From Coriaria nepalensis (taxonomy: Eukaryota > Streptophyta > Magnoliopsida > Cucurbitales > Coriariaceae): DNA of 64,000 nucleotides. The stretch is taken from contig CP114486.1 in NCBI GenBank assembly GCA_027186245.1, positions 1,116,001 through 1,180,000 of the forward strand. The letters are read 5' to 3'. The notes under the pieces were generated by a model. That model saw nothing but the letters and a program-made list of their open reading frames with translations, made no database searches and was not told the DNA's origin. Of the stretch, positions 32,629 through 45,326 are shown piece by piece. The stretch's first letter is position 1. The number at the start of each line of letters is the position of its first letter. The position numbers and the translations under genes are program-made.

Positions 32629-33310
32629 CTCTGTATATGACAAGCTCACGAATCAAAACATGGACGATGCCTTACTGGATGATCCTGGCATGTTTCAATG
32701 TCTGTTTGGAAGGTTGATCTACCATATCATGACATGGCCAAACATAACCTATGTTGTCAATGTGTTGAGCCAACATGTGCATTCTCCCAAGCTGTGTCAC
32801 TTGCATGCAGCTCATCGAATCCTACGTTATCTAAAAGCTTCTCCAGGGTTAGGCATTCTTTTATCTTTCACGCTCAATCTTCATCTCACGGCTTTCACTG
32901 ACTCCGACTGGGCTTCTTGTCCCATGAGTAGAAGGTCCCACACTGGCTTCTGCATCTTCCTCGGTGACTCTTGTTTCATGGAAGTCCAAGAAGCAGGCAA
33001 CTATCTCCCGTTCCTCTGCTAAATCTGAGTATAGGGCCATGGCTGCGACTTCATGTAAGCTCATCTGGCTGGTCTCTCTTCTTTGTGACTTAGGCGCACA
33101 GGTCCACACTCCCATCACCTTGTTCTGTGACAACAACGCAGCCCTCCACATTTCCAGCAATCCGATATTACGAAGCACATAGAAATTAATTATCACTTGA
33201 TGAGGGACAAAGTTCAAAAGAGGGTTTTCTTCGTACTTCTTACGGGAAGACAGACGAGCAACCAGGTTATCTCCTTACCAAAGCTTTGGGCAGCATTATG
33301 GACGAAGAAC
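32629..33310 (+). mobile_element. Ty1/copia retrotransposon fragment (end of RT and RNase H)
   Basis: Plus-strand coding remnant. GRLIYHIMTWPNITYVVNVL is the end of the reverse transcriptase region; AFTDSDWASCPMSRRSHTG then FCIFLGDS, KKQATISRSSAKSEYRAMAA and LFCDNNAALHIS are the RNase H domain of copia polyproteins. A frameshift at about 32955-32990 splits it. Gag, protease, integrase and both LTRs are absent, so it is a dead fragment. It abuts the broken UGT at 32628, marking one end of that copy. Confidence 0.88.
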
Positions 33311-33522
33311 CATAAGCATCAGTTGTAACGCCCGTTTTATTAATTATTTAGTTTATTGAATATCAATAAAAATCAATAAAAATGAAATAATTAATAGATA
33401 CATTATTTTAAATTTTAATTTATTCTAACATAATAATTTTAATTATTATAAAACATTATAATATAATTAAAATTTTTATAATAGGAAATTAATCCCAAAA
33501 TTTTTAAATAAAAATAATTATT

Positions 33523-33567
<45 letters not shown>

Positions 33568-34519
33568 GTTTAAATTTTCAACTCTTTTTTTCTTTATATA
33601 AATCATGGCCTACATATAATAATTAATAATTATACTATCATCAAATCAATATAATAATTATTCAAATAATTTTAATATCATAACAACAAATAAATAAAGA
33701 ATATTCTTACCTTATAACAACAAATAAATAAAGAATATTCTTACCTTATAACAAAACTATACTCGTAAAATTTTTACCGAGAATTGATTAGGTAAAGATC
33801 ATCCTTCTTTCTTTTTCCCTCCCCTTCTCATCTTTTTTTATTTCCTTCTTCTTCTCATCTTTTTCATTTCCTTTTATTTTATTTCTCTTTTCTCCCTCCT
33901 CATCTCACATGCAAGGACCATGATTAAGTTTAGATCGGATTACTCTCCCGCCTTTCCATTGGTCGAGCGCTCAACTTGTACGTATAAAGAGCCCAATAAA
34001 AGAAAAAAAAAGAAAATATAAGGAAAAGTAAGATGAAAACGTGTAATAATCTTTTTAAAAAATATGATTTTTAAAATTATTAAATATTACATATTTTATA
34101 TATCATATGTATTTATATTTATAATTATTTTGTGAATATATTTGTACTTGTTGAGCGAAAACTTACGTCCTACTTTCCATATTATAGACACTAAAAGTAA
34201 GCAATCAATTTAGTTATCCTAAAAAATTTGCCAATAGGGTATGATATACGTGGAGGAAATAGTGGTAACAGAATTATACTACACTGACAACTTTTGTTTT
34301 AATATCATAAATAGTGATAGTTATAAATATTTTAATACATCGTAAAAACTTAATTAATATTTTGAGAATCTTTTTATGAATATTTTTATATAATAGATTT
34401 TACTATTAATAAAAAATGTATTTTAATGAATAAAATTTTAACCAATTTTTTTAAAACTAAGTCTGGAAAAAAAAAATTCTAATTTTACAAGTAAAAATTT
34501 AGTAAAGTAGCCATCCAAA
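33311..34519. other. AT-rich spacer with a 34-base tandem repeat
   Basis: Very AT-rich. A (TA)n tract lies at about 33538-33562, and a 34-base unit is repeated twice at 33681-33714 and 33715-33748. A CT-rich stretch is at about 33800-33905. No gene seen. Confidence 0.5.
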
Positions 34520-35640
34520 GAGCGCAGGCTCCTCAACCATTCTCATACATTCTTCCTCATTTCCACTCCCTTCTGTCCCTCCGTCAATTCCCTAACAAGC
34601 TTCTCCAACTCACCTCTTTTCACCTCATTTCCAATCTCCATCCCGATTCCCCAATCATCACGACAGTACTTACAGTTTGTCTATTGGTCCCCAAGAAATG
34701 GCCAACAAAGCAAAGGAACGCCAACTATCACGCTCACAATGGTAGAATTCCATCTACTATCTGTCAAAAACCCTCCAAAATTAGATGGATGATTAATAAC
34801 CTTTTCTTGTGAAGACCAACTAGCTATTAAACTGCCCTTTTCAGCTTTACCAATAACTTCACTCTATAAAATCCTAGGTTCACCTACGACAAAATCGGGT
34901 CGGACTATCCATAGAAACGGGTGCACGCTGTTTGTTAGGCCCCATGCAAACTCGATTAACTGTTTCAATGTCATGTTCGTTATGCTGTCAAAGCTCACAT
35001 ACAGTACTGACTTGGCTTCCTTTGAATTTAGCCATTGGAGGCACTCAGTTGCTTCTTTCCATAGGCTAGATCCGATGGAGCTTAGGGTCTTTAGCCAGGT
35101 ATTTGATTGAGGAGCATGTGTACAGGTCCAATGGTGCAAACATGTGGGATATTCATTGATCGATGATGAGATGTAATCTAATACATCTTTCTCTAATGCA
35201 TCAAAAGTATTAATAACAACTGCTGAAGCTTCCGAGGCTCTTTCCGATCCACGAAAGCTGGAGTTTAACAAAATGTCGTCGACGTCCATGGTTCGGATTG
35301 CACCTGGTCATGAAGGCATATGCACCTATAGTGTAAGAATAAGTTATTATCGATAGCATTTAATAGTCCTGAAGACTCTCGGGTGGCATTAGAATCTGAA
35401 GCTGGAAGACCATCCGGTAGGGCTTCAAACCGAAAGTTCAGAAAGCCATCCAGTAAGTTGGCGGCCAAAATGGATCGGACAAGGCGATTGTGATTGAACT
35501 CGGTGCATGTTGACAAAAGTTATGCGAAAGCCTTTATGGTGAAGAAGTTTTTAGAGTCCAAGCACTGCTTTTATGTTGACTTGGAGATCATGGAAATGGA
35601 ACACAGATTAGATGAGGCATGTGGTCACGTAACAAACTCC
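34520..35640 (-). pseudogene. Decayed UGT85 copy
   Basis: N-terminal remnants at 35640-35265 (CTEFNHNRLVRS, FRFEALPDGLPASDSNAT) and exon 2 remnants at 35289-34545 (DVDDILLNSSFRGSERASEA; SLWKEATECLQWLNSKEAKS; LIEFAWGLTNSVHPFLWIV). The region that should hold the end of exon 1 and the intron is deleted near 35300, and frames change at about 35100, 34865 and 34620. The glycine of YVSFGS is Asp (YVSFDS). The PSPG segment survives only in pieces. It is more decayed than the other copies, so probably an older loss. Confidence 0.82.
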
Positions 35641-37288
35641 ATGGATTGAAAACCAATTACTCTTAGGATAAAACTAAGGTTGTCTACGTCCCATGCATGA
35701 CACTTATAAGGAAGAAATTATAATCGCAACTAAACTAGGAAAAGAGAAAAATATGTTTGGTTTACAAAAGAACACGTTACACATCAATCGTACTACTAGT
35801 TGTCACGTCGTACGTGAACGACACTATACTTGTAGGGAAACGTAAAGGTGCAGTCCATCTCTCCGTCAATACTAACCCTTTGGTGAAACTCAGCTGAAAG
35901 GTCGGTCCGCCGGGTGGTGGTGACTTGATGTTTTTCCAGTCTTGATATACTACTACTTATGCGGAGTTTGGATGGGCCAAGGCCAGCAACAAGAAGTCAG
36001 GAAGTTAAGATCCACGTGATATACAGTCTATTTATCTGTCTCGACACTAAAAGCTACAAAGTAATTAAAATGACAATGTTTGGCCCCAGTATTTATACCC
36101 TTTTTGTGTTAGAGCTTTAGAGGTATTTATAAATGATTTATGATATTTATACATTTGATTTATTACTCTATATAACATGTTTTTGAAATACCTTATTAAG
36201 GAAAAATTATAATAAACTCTTAAAATCTTATTATAATTATAATAAATACGTAAAATTTTAATTAATTTTAATATATATTTAATTTTAATAAATCTTTAAA
36301 TTCGGCTAATCTAGAAAAATTACTGACATGACAGTCAAACTTTTCTGTCATATTATTAAAAAATATATTTAAATTTAATTTTTATTATTATTTTCCCCCC
36401 AAATTATATAATCCAAACCATATGTGTATATTTATCTCCACTATCTATCCAGGATCCAGAATCAGAGGGGGAATTAAAAATACATCAGCACATAATTAAA
36501 TAATTAAATGATAGAATTTCTATAAAATAAATAATAATAATAATAACAATAATAAAATATTCATATTTTTATTTTGTACCAAATTTTCCTATCTAATAAT
36601 TTTGAAGACTTGCCGATTAGAAAATTTGGTTTGACTTTTGAAAGTTAGATCTTCAATAGCTATAGCAATTAACAAATTATAAAATAATAATGATAACAAT
36701 AAAATACCAAGTAGTGTGAAATATTTATTATTATTAATTTTTAATTTTTAAAATTGATTGATAATTGAATTTAAAATTATTTTTATAAATTTCGAATATA
36801 AAATCTCAGAGATTCATATTTTTTTATTTTATATGGCTTTAATATCCATAAGGAATTTTTTCTTCAATCATGTATACATATATATATATATTTTTTTTGT
36901 CTTTTTTATATTATCGGAAAAGTTTTCCAACTACCATTTAATAATAGAGATATAAAGTTCAAAAAAAGTACAAATGGAATATAGATTTGGGAGAGCGGCA
37001 ACCACGTGCATAGATTTCCTTTCCCAGTCAAATTGTTCATCGTTACAAAGTTAAGATCTGGGAAGTGGGAAGGTCAGTCAACTTTCAACTGCAGGCATTT
37101 TCTTCTTTACTTTCTTGCTTGTTGGGCCCCGTCCAAACATGATCCAGTGGTTCACCGACTTGGAAGCAAATCTAATCTCCCCTTATCCTCATCTTGAGGT
37201 TTCTATACATATATATATATATAGGTCTAGTTTATGCCTGTTTGAACCAACATAATTGATAAGACGTAATTGGTATAGAATACTTTAA
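35641..37288. other. AT-rich spacer and UGT85 promoter
   Basis: Long AT-rich stretch (36100-36960) with A/T tracts and a TA repeat near 36870-36890. A TATA-like run at about 37205-37222 lies 67-84 bases before the next UGT start. No gene seen. Confidence 0.45.
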
Positions 37289-38809
37289 ATGGAAGAAGCG
37301 AATCAGAAGCCTCATGTTGTATGCGTTCCAGTTCCAGCCCAAGGCCACATTAAGGCCATGCTTGGATTGGCGAACCTTCTTCACCATAGAGGTTTTCACA
37401 TTACCTTTGTCAACACGGAGTTCAACCACAAACGTATTATGAGATCCACCTCTTTACCGGACGATGTGTCGGATTTCCGATTCGAAACCATCCCGGACGG
37501 TCTTCCACCGTCCGACGAATTGGATGTCAACCAGGACTGCCCTGTACTAGTTACTGCAATTAGAACAAACTTCTTAGCTCCTTTTCGGGAACTTATGGTT
37601 AAACTCAATAAAGTTAACCCTAGAGTAACTTCTATAGTCTCCGACGGTTTTAATACCTTCACCTTAACCGTCGCCAAAGAACTCGGAATCCCTGTCGTTT
37701 TTTTCTTCACCATTGCTGCTTGTGGATTTATGGGTTTTAGACAGTTTCGTCCTCTTATTGAAAAGGGTATTTTACCTCTTAAAGGTATGTACTATATTTA
37801 TCAAAAACTCATATATATATATATATGTCACAGTTTTTGATAACTTGATATGATATCTCACTCTATTTATGTTAATGCAGATGAAAGTTATCTAACAAAT
37901 GGGTATTTAGACGCAAACATAGACTGGATTCCAGAAATGAAGGATATGCGTCTAAAAGATCTTCCCAGCCAACTTCGGACCACGGATCTAAATGATGCCA
38001 TGTTTCTTTTCACCAAGGAAGGGCCTGAAAGAGCTGCCGATGCTTCAGCCGTGGTTATTCACACCTTCGATGCTTTAGAGCAAGATCTTCTAAACACAAT
38101 CTCATCAACAATCCCACATGTTTACACTATCGGACCCTTGCCATTACTCCTCAATCAAATACAAGACAACCCGTTAAAGTCCGTTGGATACAGTCTATGG
38201 AAAGAAGAACATGAGTGCATCGAGTGGCTAAACTTCAAGCCACCAAAGTCGGTTGTCTACGTGAGTTTTGGCAGCTTAGCGACGGTAACGCCGCATCAGC
38301 TTGTCGAATTTGCTTGGGGCCTTGCGAATAGCAAGCACCCGTTTTTATGGATAATACGACCTGACTTGGTTATGGGTGAAGCAGCGATTCTACCGACGGA
38401 ATTTGTTGTTGAAACCAAAGACCGTAGTTTAATAGTTAATTGGTGTCCACAAGAGAAGGTTCTTAACCATCCATCAGTTGGGGGATTTTTGATGCATAGT
38501 GGATGGAATTCAACCATTGAAAGTATAAGTGCTGGAGTGCCCATGCTTTGTTGGCCATTTTTTGCCGATCAACAAACCAATTGCAAGTACTGCTGTGATG
38601 TTTGGGGAATTGGTATGGAAATCGACAATGATGTGAAACGAGATGAAGTGGAGAAGCTTATTAGGAAGGTGATGGAGGAAGAGAAAGGAAAGGAAATGAG
38701 GAAGAAGGCTGTGGAGTTGAAGAAATTGGCAGAGGAGGCCGTTGCTGCTCATGGTTCTTCACCAAGAAACTTGGACTACTTGATCGATCGCGTTCTTTTA
38801 AAACCATAA
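37289..38809 (+). CDS. UGT85-type UDP-glucosyltransferase (intact)
   Basis: Exons 37289-37784 and 37881-38809, joined at phase 1, encode 474 residues. It starts MEEANQKPHVVCVPVPAQGH; H20 is the catalytic base, and the Asp of SIVSDG is its usual partner. Acceptor-side words are RFETIPDGLPPSDELD and FTIAACGFMGFRQF. The PSPG box (38441-38572) runs from WCPQEKVLNHPSVGGFLMHS through GWNST to CWPFFADQ, with Trp22 and the final Gln that favour UDP-glucose. All expected catalytic and donor residues are present. It is the only intact array gene on the + strand, so it sits inverted between the decayed copy at 34520 and the gene at 40581. The likely substrate is a small lipophilic alcohol or phenol; it cannot be named from sequence. 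Confidence 0.93.
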
Positions 38810-39368
38810 AGACGTCGGTTGAAAATGTATGCTAGATTTTCTATGATTGTTATAATGTTCTTGTTACTTTCATGCATGCTCAATAAGTGTATGTTTTTTC
38901 TTAGTTCTCTCATTTATGTATCTGTTACATATCTCATCAGCGATTATCATTGCTTGTACTTGATCAATATTTTGCTATGTGGGTTTGACTGATCGAAGAT
39001 CGAAGATCTGTATTCATACTAACAATTAGATCTTCAACAGAGATTCAAAATATCCCAAAAGGGTGCAAATCTAACGACTAGCAGAGGTACAAATCTAAGA
39101 TCTCATACCATCTCTTAATTTTATCAATCTTAGAGCTGTGTTTGGTACTGTTGCGGTAGAATCGGTCAACCTCTATCCATAACAGACGCTAATTACACGG
39201 AGCAGCCAGCAACTTAGACAAGCAAAATATCCAATGGCTAGGACGTCGTCACCATGCATACATGCATGCAGTTTATTCAGAAAATTCAACGAGGTCATGA
39301 CCCTATAAATACTTACTTTTCTTGACGCCTTCATTAACACATAAATACTCTCCTAGCTAGAAGGAAAA
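38810..39368. promoter_or_regulatory. UGT 3' flank and hevein-like peptide promoter
   Basis: TATAAATA at 39304-39311 lies 58 bases before the hevein-like ATG. The rest shows no gene. Confidence 0.5.
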
Positions 39369-39605
39369 ATGAATACAATGAGGAGAGTCGTAGTGGTCTT
39401 ATTCTTATGTATAGTATTGTTGGCGGGCGCCGGCGCAGTATCCGACGAGCAATGCGGAGTAAGAACGAAGAACAAGCCGTGTCCCAATGGGCAATGTTGT
39501 AGTTTATATGGTTATTGTGGGACCACCTCTGACTACTGTGGGGAGGATTGCGTGTACCAGTGTAGAGATAACGCGCCCCCAAATTATCATAATTCCGACC
39601 GTTAA
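39369..39605 (+). CDS. Hevein-like chitin-binding peptide, stand-alone
   Basis: Single exon, 78 residues. Residues 1-23 form a signal peptide (VVVVLFLCIVLLAGAGA). The mature part carries one type-1 chitin-binding (hevein) domain: eight cysteines at 29, 38, 43, 44, 50, 57, 61 and 65, with the sugar-binding set S45, Y47, Y49 and Y56 in SLYGYCGTTSDYCG. After the domain only about 13 residues remain (DNAPPNYHNSDR), so there is no chitinase or Barwin domain. Secreted hevein-like peptides bind chitin and commonly act in antifungal defence. The gene lies alone between UGT85 genes and is not obviously related to them. The start is the first ATG after a TATA box. Confidence 0.9.
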   Translation: MNTMRRVVVVLFLCIVLLAGAGAVSDEQCGVRTKNKPCPNGQCCSLYGYCGTTSDYCGEDCVYQCRDNAPPNYHNSDR

Positions 39606-40580
39606 TATATTATTTATTATCATAATCTTTTTTATTTTTAAATAAAATAAGGGTTTCAATAGTTATGGGAAGAAGTGTTATCTTGAAAGTTAGATATGAT
39701 TCAATAATAATTAATGTAATTTTTGGGATCCAAAAATTATTGTAATATTAAAATTATCGTAAAATTTAGTTAAATAAATGTATTATTTTTAAATTAAAAT
39801 AAAAATATGTATTTAATTAATATTATTAATTAAATATTAATTTATAGAGATTTTATTATATTTATAGATCCCCTAATTTAGATACACTTCTTGTAAGTGG
39901 GATTCTCCTTACTTTTTTTCTTTTTAAATTTTAATTAAAAAAAAATTGTAACACTTGTCTTTAGTTGTAGATTATTTATCTCTCTAACCCAACCCAATTG
40001 AGCATGCGATGTATAATAAGGTTAGCATTCATAGCCACTGGAGCAGAAACATGTTGAGCATTCCGCGAGAGAGTAAAACGATGGATAATAGGTTGCAGAA
40101 TAAGCTGAACCATACATATGGCCGCAAAATGGGACCATACAGCAGTAGCGATAGAGTATAGCAGTAGTGATAGAAAGTAAAATTAATTTTAGACAAATGT
40201 AACGGATCGTGAGTACTTCCATTCAAAATATTTGATAGAATAAGTAACTGATAAGATGGATGTTACATTATATACTCACTTAAGAACATGAATCTCAATT
40301 GAATCTTATATATGATCAAATATTTGTATAGAATTTTCAAAATCTTTTATTTAATTATATTTTAATATGATATAGATTTAGTAACGGTTGAAGGCTTAAA
40401 AAGCTTCAATATTTTTATTTTAGGGCTAAATAAATCCTGCATTTTGAAAATGGATACAATACCAATTGACAACATAAGAAGCTTCAAAGTTATAGAAAAT
40501 AAGTACTTGATAAAGACATAAACAACCCACAATGTCAGTAGGAAAACATAACAAACATTCCAAACAAACAATGTTTTTGG
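39606..40580. other. AT-rich spacer
   Basis: No gene supported. About 40465-40580 is 3' flank of the next UGT and is nearly the same as 43650-43755. Confidence 0.5.
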
Positions 40581-42151
40581 CTAACGGCCGTTTGGAACAA
40601 GAAATTGATCAATCAATTTGTCCAAGTTCGTTGATGACGAACCATGAACACTAGTGGCCTCCTCTGCCAATGCCTTCAATTCCACAACCCTCTTCCTCAT
40701 TTCCTCTCCTTTCTCTCCTTCCATAAGTTCTCTAATGAGACTCTCCACTTTGTCTCTTTTCACATCATTCTCAATTTCCATACCAATTCCCCATTCATCG
40801 CAACAATACTTACAATTCGTTTGTTGATCGGCAAAAAATGGCCAACAAAGCATAGGCACTCCGGCACTTATACTTTCAATAGTAGAATTCCACCCACTAT
40901 GGGTCAAAAATCCTCCCACAGATGGATGATTAAGAACATTCTCCTGTGGACACCAGTCGGTTATAAAACTACGATCTTTGGTTTCGACAACAAATTCTGA
41001 TGGCAAAATCGCCGCTTCACCTATAATCAAATCGTGCCGGATTATCCATAAAAAGGGGCGCTTGCTATTTGCAAGGCCCCAAGCAAATTCTACTAGTTGA
41101 TGTGGTGTTACAGTTGCTAAGCTTCCGAAACTCACATAGACTACTGATTTAGGTGGCTTAGAGTCTAACCAACCGAGGCATTTGGGTTCTTCTTTCCAGA
41201 GACTAACTTCGATCGACTTAATGGGATCTTCAGGTATTTTATTAACCAGTAGTGGCAAAGGTCCAATGGCATAGGCGTTTGGAATTATTGATGAAATGGT
41301 GTTTAGAATGTCTTGCTCTAGTCGATCGAACGTGTGGATAACAATTGCAGAAGCTTCAGTAGCTCTTTCAGGTCCTTCCTTGGTGAAAACAAACAATATT
41401 TCATTGAGATCCGTTGTCCAAAGCATGCTTGGAAGATCTCTTAAACGTATGTTTTTCATGCTTGGAAGGCAATCTACAACCATGTCTAGATACCCATTCG
41501 TAAGATAGCTCTCATCTGAAACAAAACATGCTCATCATATCAAAAGTTGAAACCACATAATATCCGTTTATACGTACGTACTCCTCATGGATAAACAACA
41601 AAAGCAAAACATTAATTCAAGTTATCAATTATTGCAATACCTTTAAGCGGTAAGATACCCTTCTCAATAAGAGGACGAGAATGTCTAAAGCCCATGACGC
41701 CACAAGCGGCCATAGTGAAGAACAATACAATGGGGATTCCAAGCTCTTTCGCAACTATTAAGGTGAAGGTACTAAATCCATCTGAAACTATGGAAGTCAC
41801 TGGAGGATTAGCGGCCTCGATTAGTTTGGCCATGAGTTCACGGAAAGGAGCTTCCATTTTGCTTCTCACAGCATGGACTAGTGTAGGGAGATCTTGGCTG
41901 ACATCTAGTTCTTCCGAAGGCGGAAGACCGTCCGGGATGGTCTCGAATCGGAAGTTCGGCAAGTTGCTTAATGACCCTGCGTCGCCGCCTGATCTCATAA
42001 GACGTTTGTGGTTGAACTCAGTGATTACAAAGGTTACATGAAAGTCTCTATAGTGAAGAACCTTTGCGAACCCAAGCATCGCCTTTATGTGACCTTGAAA
42101 TGGAAGTGTAACACATACCACATGCGGCGGTTTCCGATCACCTGCTCCCAT
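40581..42151 (-). CDS. UGT85-type UDP-glucosyltransferase (intact)
   Basis: Exon 1 42151-41641 and exon 2 41515-40581 (phase 1) give 481 residues. The start is MGAGDRKPPHVVCVTLPFQG with catalytic H21; an in-frame non-ATG extension (to 42166) is ignored. Exon 1 differs from its sisters by NTEFNH to ITEFNH and by HYRDFHV. Exon 2 has MVVDCLPSMKNIRLRDLPSM, YVSFGSLATVTPHQLVEFAW and a complete PSPG box (WCPQENVLNHPS through HSGWNST to FFADQ). WIIRPD, usual in the array, is WIIRHD here. Exon 2 and the 3' flank are nearly identical to those of the 43756 gene. It should be active on donor-side criteria. Confidence 0.92.
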
Positions 42152-43755
42152 GGAATATAATATCAACTGGCACTTTGATCTCGTACGTGATCTATCAATA
42201 GATATCGAATCTCAAGTATGTATGAATGTGTTTTTCAGGAACATAACTTAAGGTTAGGTTATATAACTAATTATGGGGGAGAGCCATGACCCATTATTAT
42301 TATTTTTTATCAAAGATTCTTTTTTGAAATAATGGAAAATTGCTCGATAAAACCATTAATAGAATATATCTACAAAATATTTCCGGTCAAGTGTCACGAT
42401 CCAAAGTAGCTCTTATTCCGAAGAGGCCATTCCTACAGTACTTATTAGATGAGATAGCACCGAAAGAGGCAGTTGAAGATATGAATCAGTGGTTGTAACC
42501 TGCCTCCCTCATAGTATATAAACTATACTTACGTACTGTTTTTTTTGTTTTTGTTTTTTTGTTTTTGGCCAAAAGTAAGATATCATACTCGATATAATAA
42601 GATTGTATAAATTAAAAGGAAGAATGTCTCTTTATGAGTATTAGTATACAAATTTATAATATATGTGAGTTTTAATTATTAAAATTAATGTAAAATTTAA
42701 AATATATGAATTTTATATGAATTTATAGTTATTTATTTATTTATTAATTAATTTAAAAATAATTTCTTAAAAATTAAATATATAAATACAAAATATTTAT
42801 ATATGCAAATTACAATTTTTATATTTTTTAAATTATATTTACTATACTTAATTAAATTAATGCAATAATTTGTCACGCCTTATAAGAAATTATTATATAA
42901 TTTGTTGAAATTTGGAGAGCAGCGTTCCTTCGGAGTAGGTACATGGAGTAGGTAGGTACAGTTGAATGATAATATATTTCAGAATATCTATTAAAATATA
43001 TATTTATTATAATTATATATTATTTTTTTATATATTATATCAAATTTTAAAACAATTTAACTAGTAATGTTATTACATCCGTGCATCACGTGGGTTGAAA
43101 AGAGTATTATTTTATAATCTCATATAACAAACCACTTAGAATCACGAATCTCAAAGTCATCAATTTTAATTATATATAAATTTAATATAATAAATATTAT
43201 AAAAGTATAAAAATAATATACGATTAACGCCAAACTTTTTCTTTATTATCTGGTTTTTCAAAATCTTCTATTAGCTATCATTTTTAAGGCTTAAAAAACC
43301 ATACCGTCGTCTATTTTGTTACAAAATTTTATATGCCACCTCAATCAATAAAATCCTACGTGTAGTTATCCACCCGCTTTGTCTAATAACCCACCCAAGA
43401 AAGTTGATTCCTTCCGTCTGCATGTTCTTCCATCCGCAAGTTCAAGAGTACGATTCCGTCGTGCCGGATCTATGGGATTCGCTGACTTATTATCCAACCC
43501 ATCATTCAAACAAAGAATATGAAGCTCGTAAATAGAAGGATGGTGATTAATTGGCATAATGTGCACTATGAGCTAACAGTTCCTGTAAGACCCTTTTTCT
43601 TTTTTTCTTTTTTGGGAAGAAACATGCTTTTTAATTAATAAAGAACGAATTGACAACATAAAGAGCATAGAAAATAAGTACTTGATACAGACATAAACAA
43701 CCCACAATGTCAGTAGGAAAACATAACAAACATTCCAAACAAACAATGTTTTTGA
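42152..43755. other. AT-rich intergenic region
   Basis: Promoter of the 40581 gene next to 42152-42300, then low-complexity AT sequence to about 43250. 43500-43755 is UGT 3' flank that recurs near 49205-49330 and 40465-40580. No gene seen. Confidence 0.5.
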
Positions 43756-45326
43756 CTAACGGCCGTTTGGAACAAGAAATTGATCAATGAATTTGTTCAA
43801 GTTCGTTGATGACGAACCATGAACGCTAGTGGCCTCCTCTGCCAATGCCTTCAATTCCACAACCCTCTTCCTCATTTCCTCTCCTTTCTCTCCTTCCATA
43901 AGTTCTCTAATGAGACTCTCCACTTTGTCTCTTTTCACATCATTCTCAATTTCTATACCAATCCCCCATTCATCGCAACAATATTTACAATTCGTTTGTT
44001 GATCGGCAAAAAATGGCCAACAAAGCATAGGCACTCCGGCACTTATACTTTCAATAGTAGAATTCCATCCACTATGGGTCAAAAATGCTCCCACAGATGG
44101 ATGATTAAGAACATTCTCCTGTGGACACCAGTTGGCTATAAGACTACGATCTTTGGTTTCGACAACAAATTCTGATGGCAAAATCGCCGCTTCACCTATA
44201 ATCAAATCGTGCCGGATTATCCATAAAAAGGGGCGCTTGCTATTTGCAAGGCCCCAAGCAAATTCTACTAGCTGATGTGGTGTTACAGTTGCTAAGCTTC
44301 CGAAACTCACATAGACTACTGATTTAGGTGGCTTAGAGTCTAACCAGCCGAGGCATTTGGGTTCTTCTTTCCAGAGACTAACTCCGATCGACTTAATGGG
44401 ACCTTCAGGTATTTGATTAACTAGTAGTGGCAGAGGTCCGATGGCATAGGCGTTTGGAATTATTGATGAAATGGTATTTAGAATGTCTTGCTCTAGTCGA
44501 TCGAACGTGTGGATAACAATTGCAGAAGCTTCAGTAGCTCTTTCAGGTCCTTCCGTGGCGATGAGAAATAATATTTCATTGAGATCCGTTGTCCAAAGCA
44601 TGCTTGGAAGATTTCTTAAACTTATATTTTTCATGCTTGGAATGCAATCTACAACCATATCTAGATATCCATTTGTAAGATAGCTCTCATCTGAAACAAA
44701 ACATGCTCATCATCTCAAAAGCCGAAACCACATAATATCCGTTTAGACGTACGTACTCCTCATGGATAAACAACAAAAGCAAAATATTAATTCAAGTTAT
44801 CAATTATTTCAATACCTTTAAGCGGTAAGATACCCTGCTCAATAAGAGGACGAGAATGTCTAAAGCCCATGACGCCACAAGCAGCCATAGTGAAGAACAA
44901 TACAATGGGAATTCCAAGCTCTTTCGCAACTGTTAAGGTGAAGGTATTAAATCCATCTGAAATTAATGAAGTCACTGGAGGATTAGCGGCCTCGATCAAT
45001 TTGGCCATGAGTTCATGAAAATGAGGTAACATGTAACTTCTAACAGCATGGGCTAGTGTAGGTAGGTCTTGGCTGACATCTAGTTCTTCGGAAGGCGGAA
45101 GCCCGTCTGGGATGGTCTCGAATCGGAAGTTCGGCAAGTTACTTAGTGACCCGGCCTCGCCGCTTGATCTCATAAGACGTTTGTGGTTGAACTCAGTGTT
45201 TACAAAGGTTACATGAAAGCCTCTATTGTGAAGAACCTTTGCAAGCCCAAGCATCGCCTTTATGTGGCCTTGAAATGGAAGTGTAACACACACCACATGC
45301 GGCAGTTTCCGATCGGCTTCTTGCAT
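43756..45326 (-). CDS. UGT85-type UDP-glucosyltransferase (intact, probable mosaic)
   Basis: Exons 45326-44816 and 44690-43756 give 481 residues, starting MQEADRKLPHVVCVTLPFQG (H21). The in-frame ATG at 45440 would add 38 residues with no family match, so 45326 is used. PSPG is complete, with GGFLTH changed to GAFLTH. Exon 2, the intron and the 3' flank follow the 40581 gene almost base for base, whereas the promoter and the first half of exon 1 follow the 50611 gene. In exon 1 the switch lies between LMRSSGEAGS (50611-like) and FFTMAACGVMGFRHS (40581-like). Such a pattern suggests gene conversion or unequal crossing-over. Ends KFIDQFLVPNGR. Confidence 0.92.

Noticed and set aside
43366..43566. 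Minus-strand 66-codon frame in the UGT 3' flank
   Set aside because: Part of non-coding flank, only partly matched by the related flank near 49.2 kb; no family signal.
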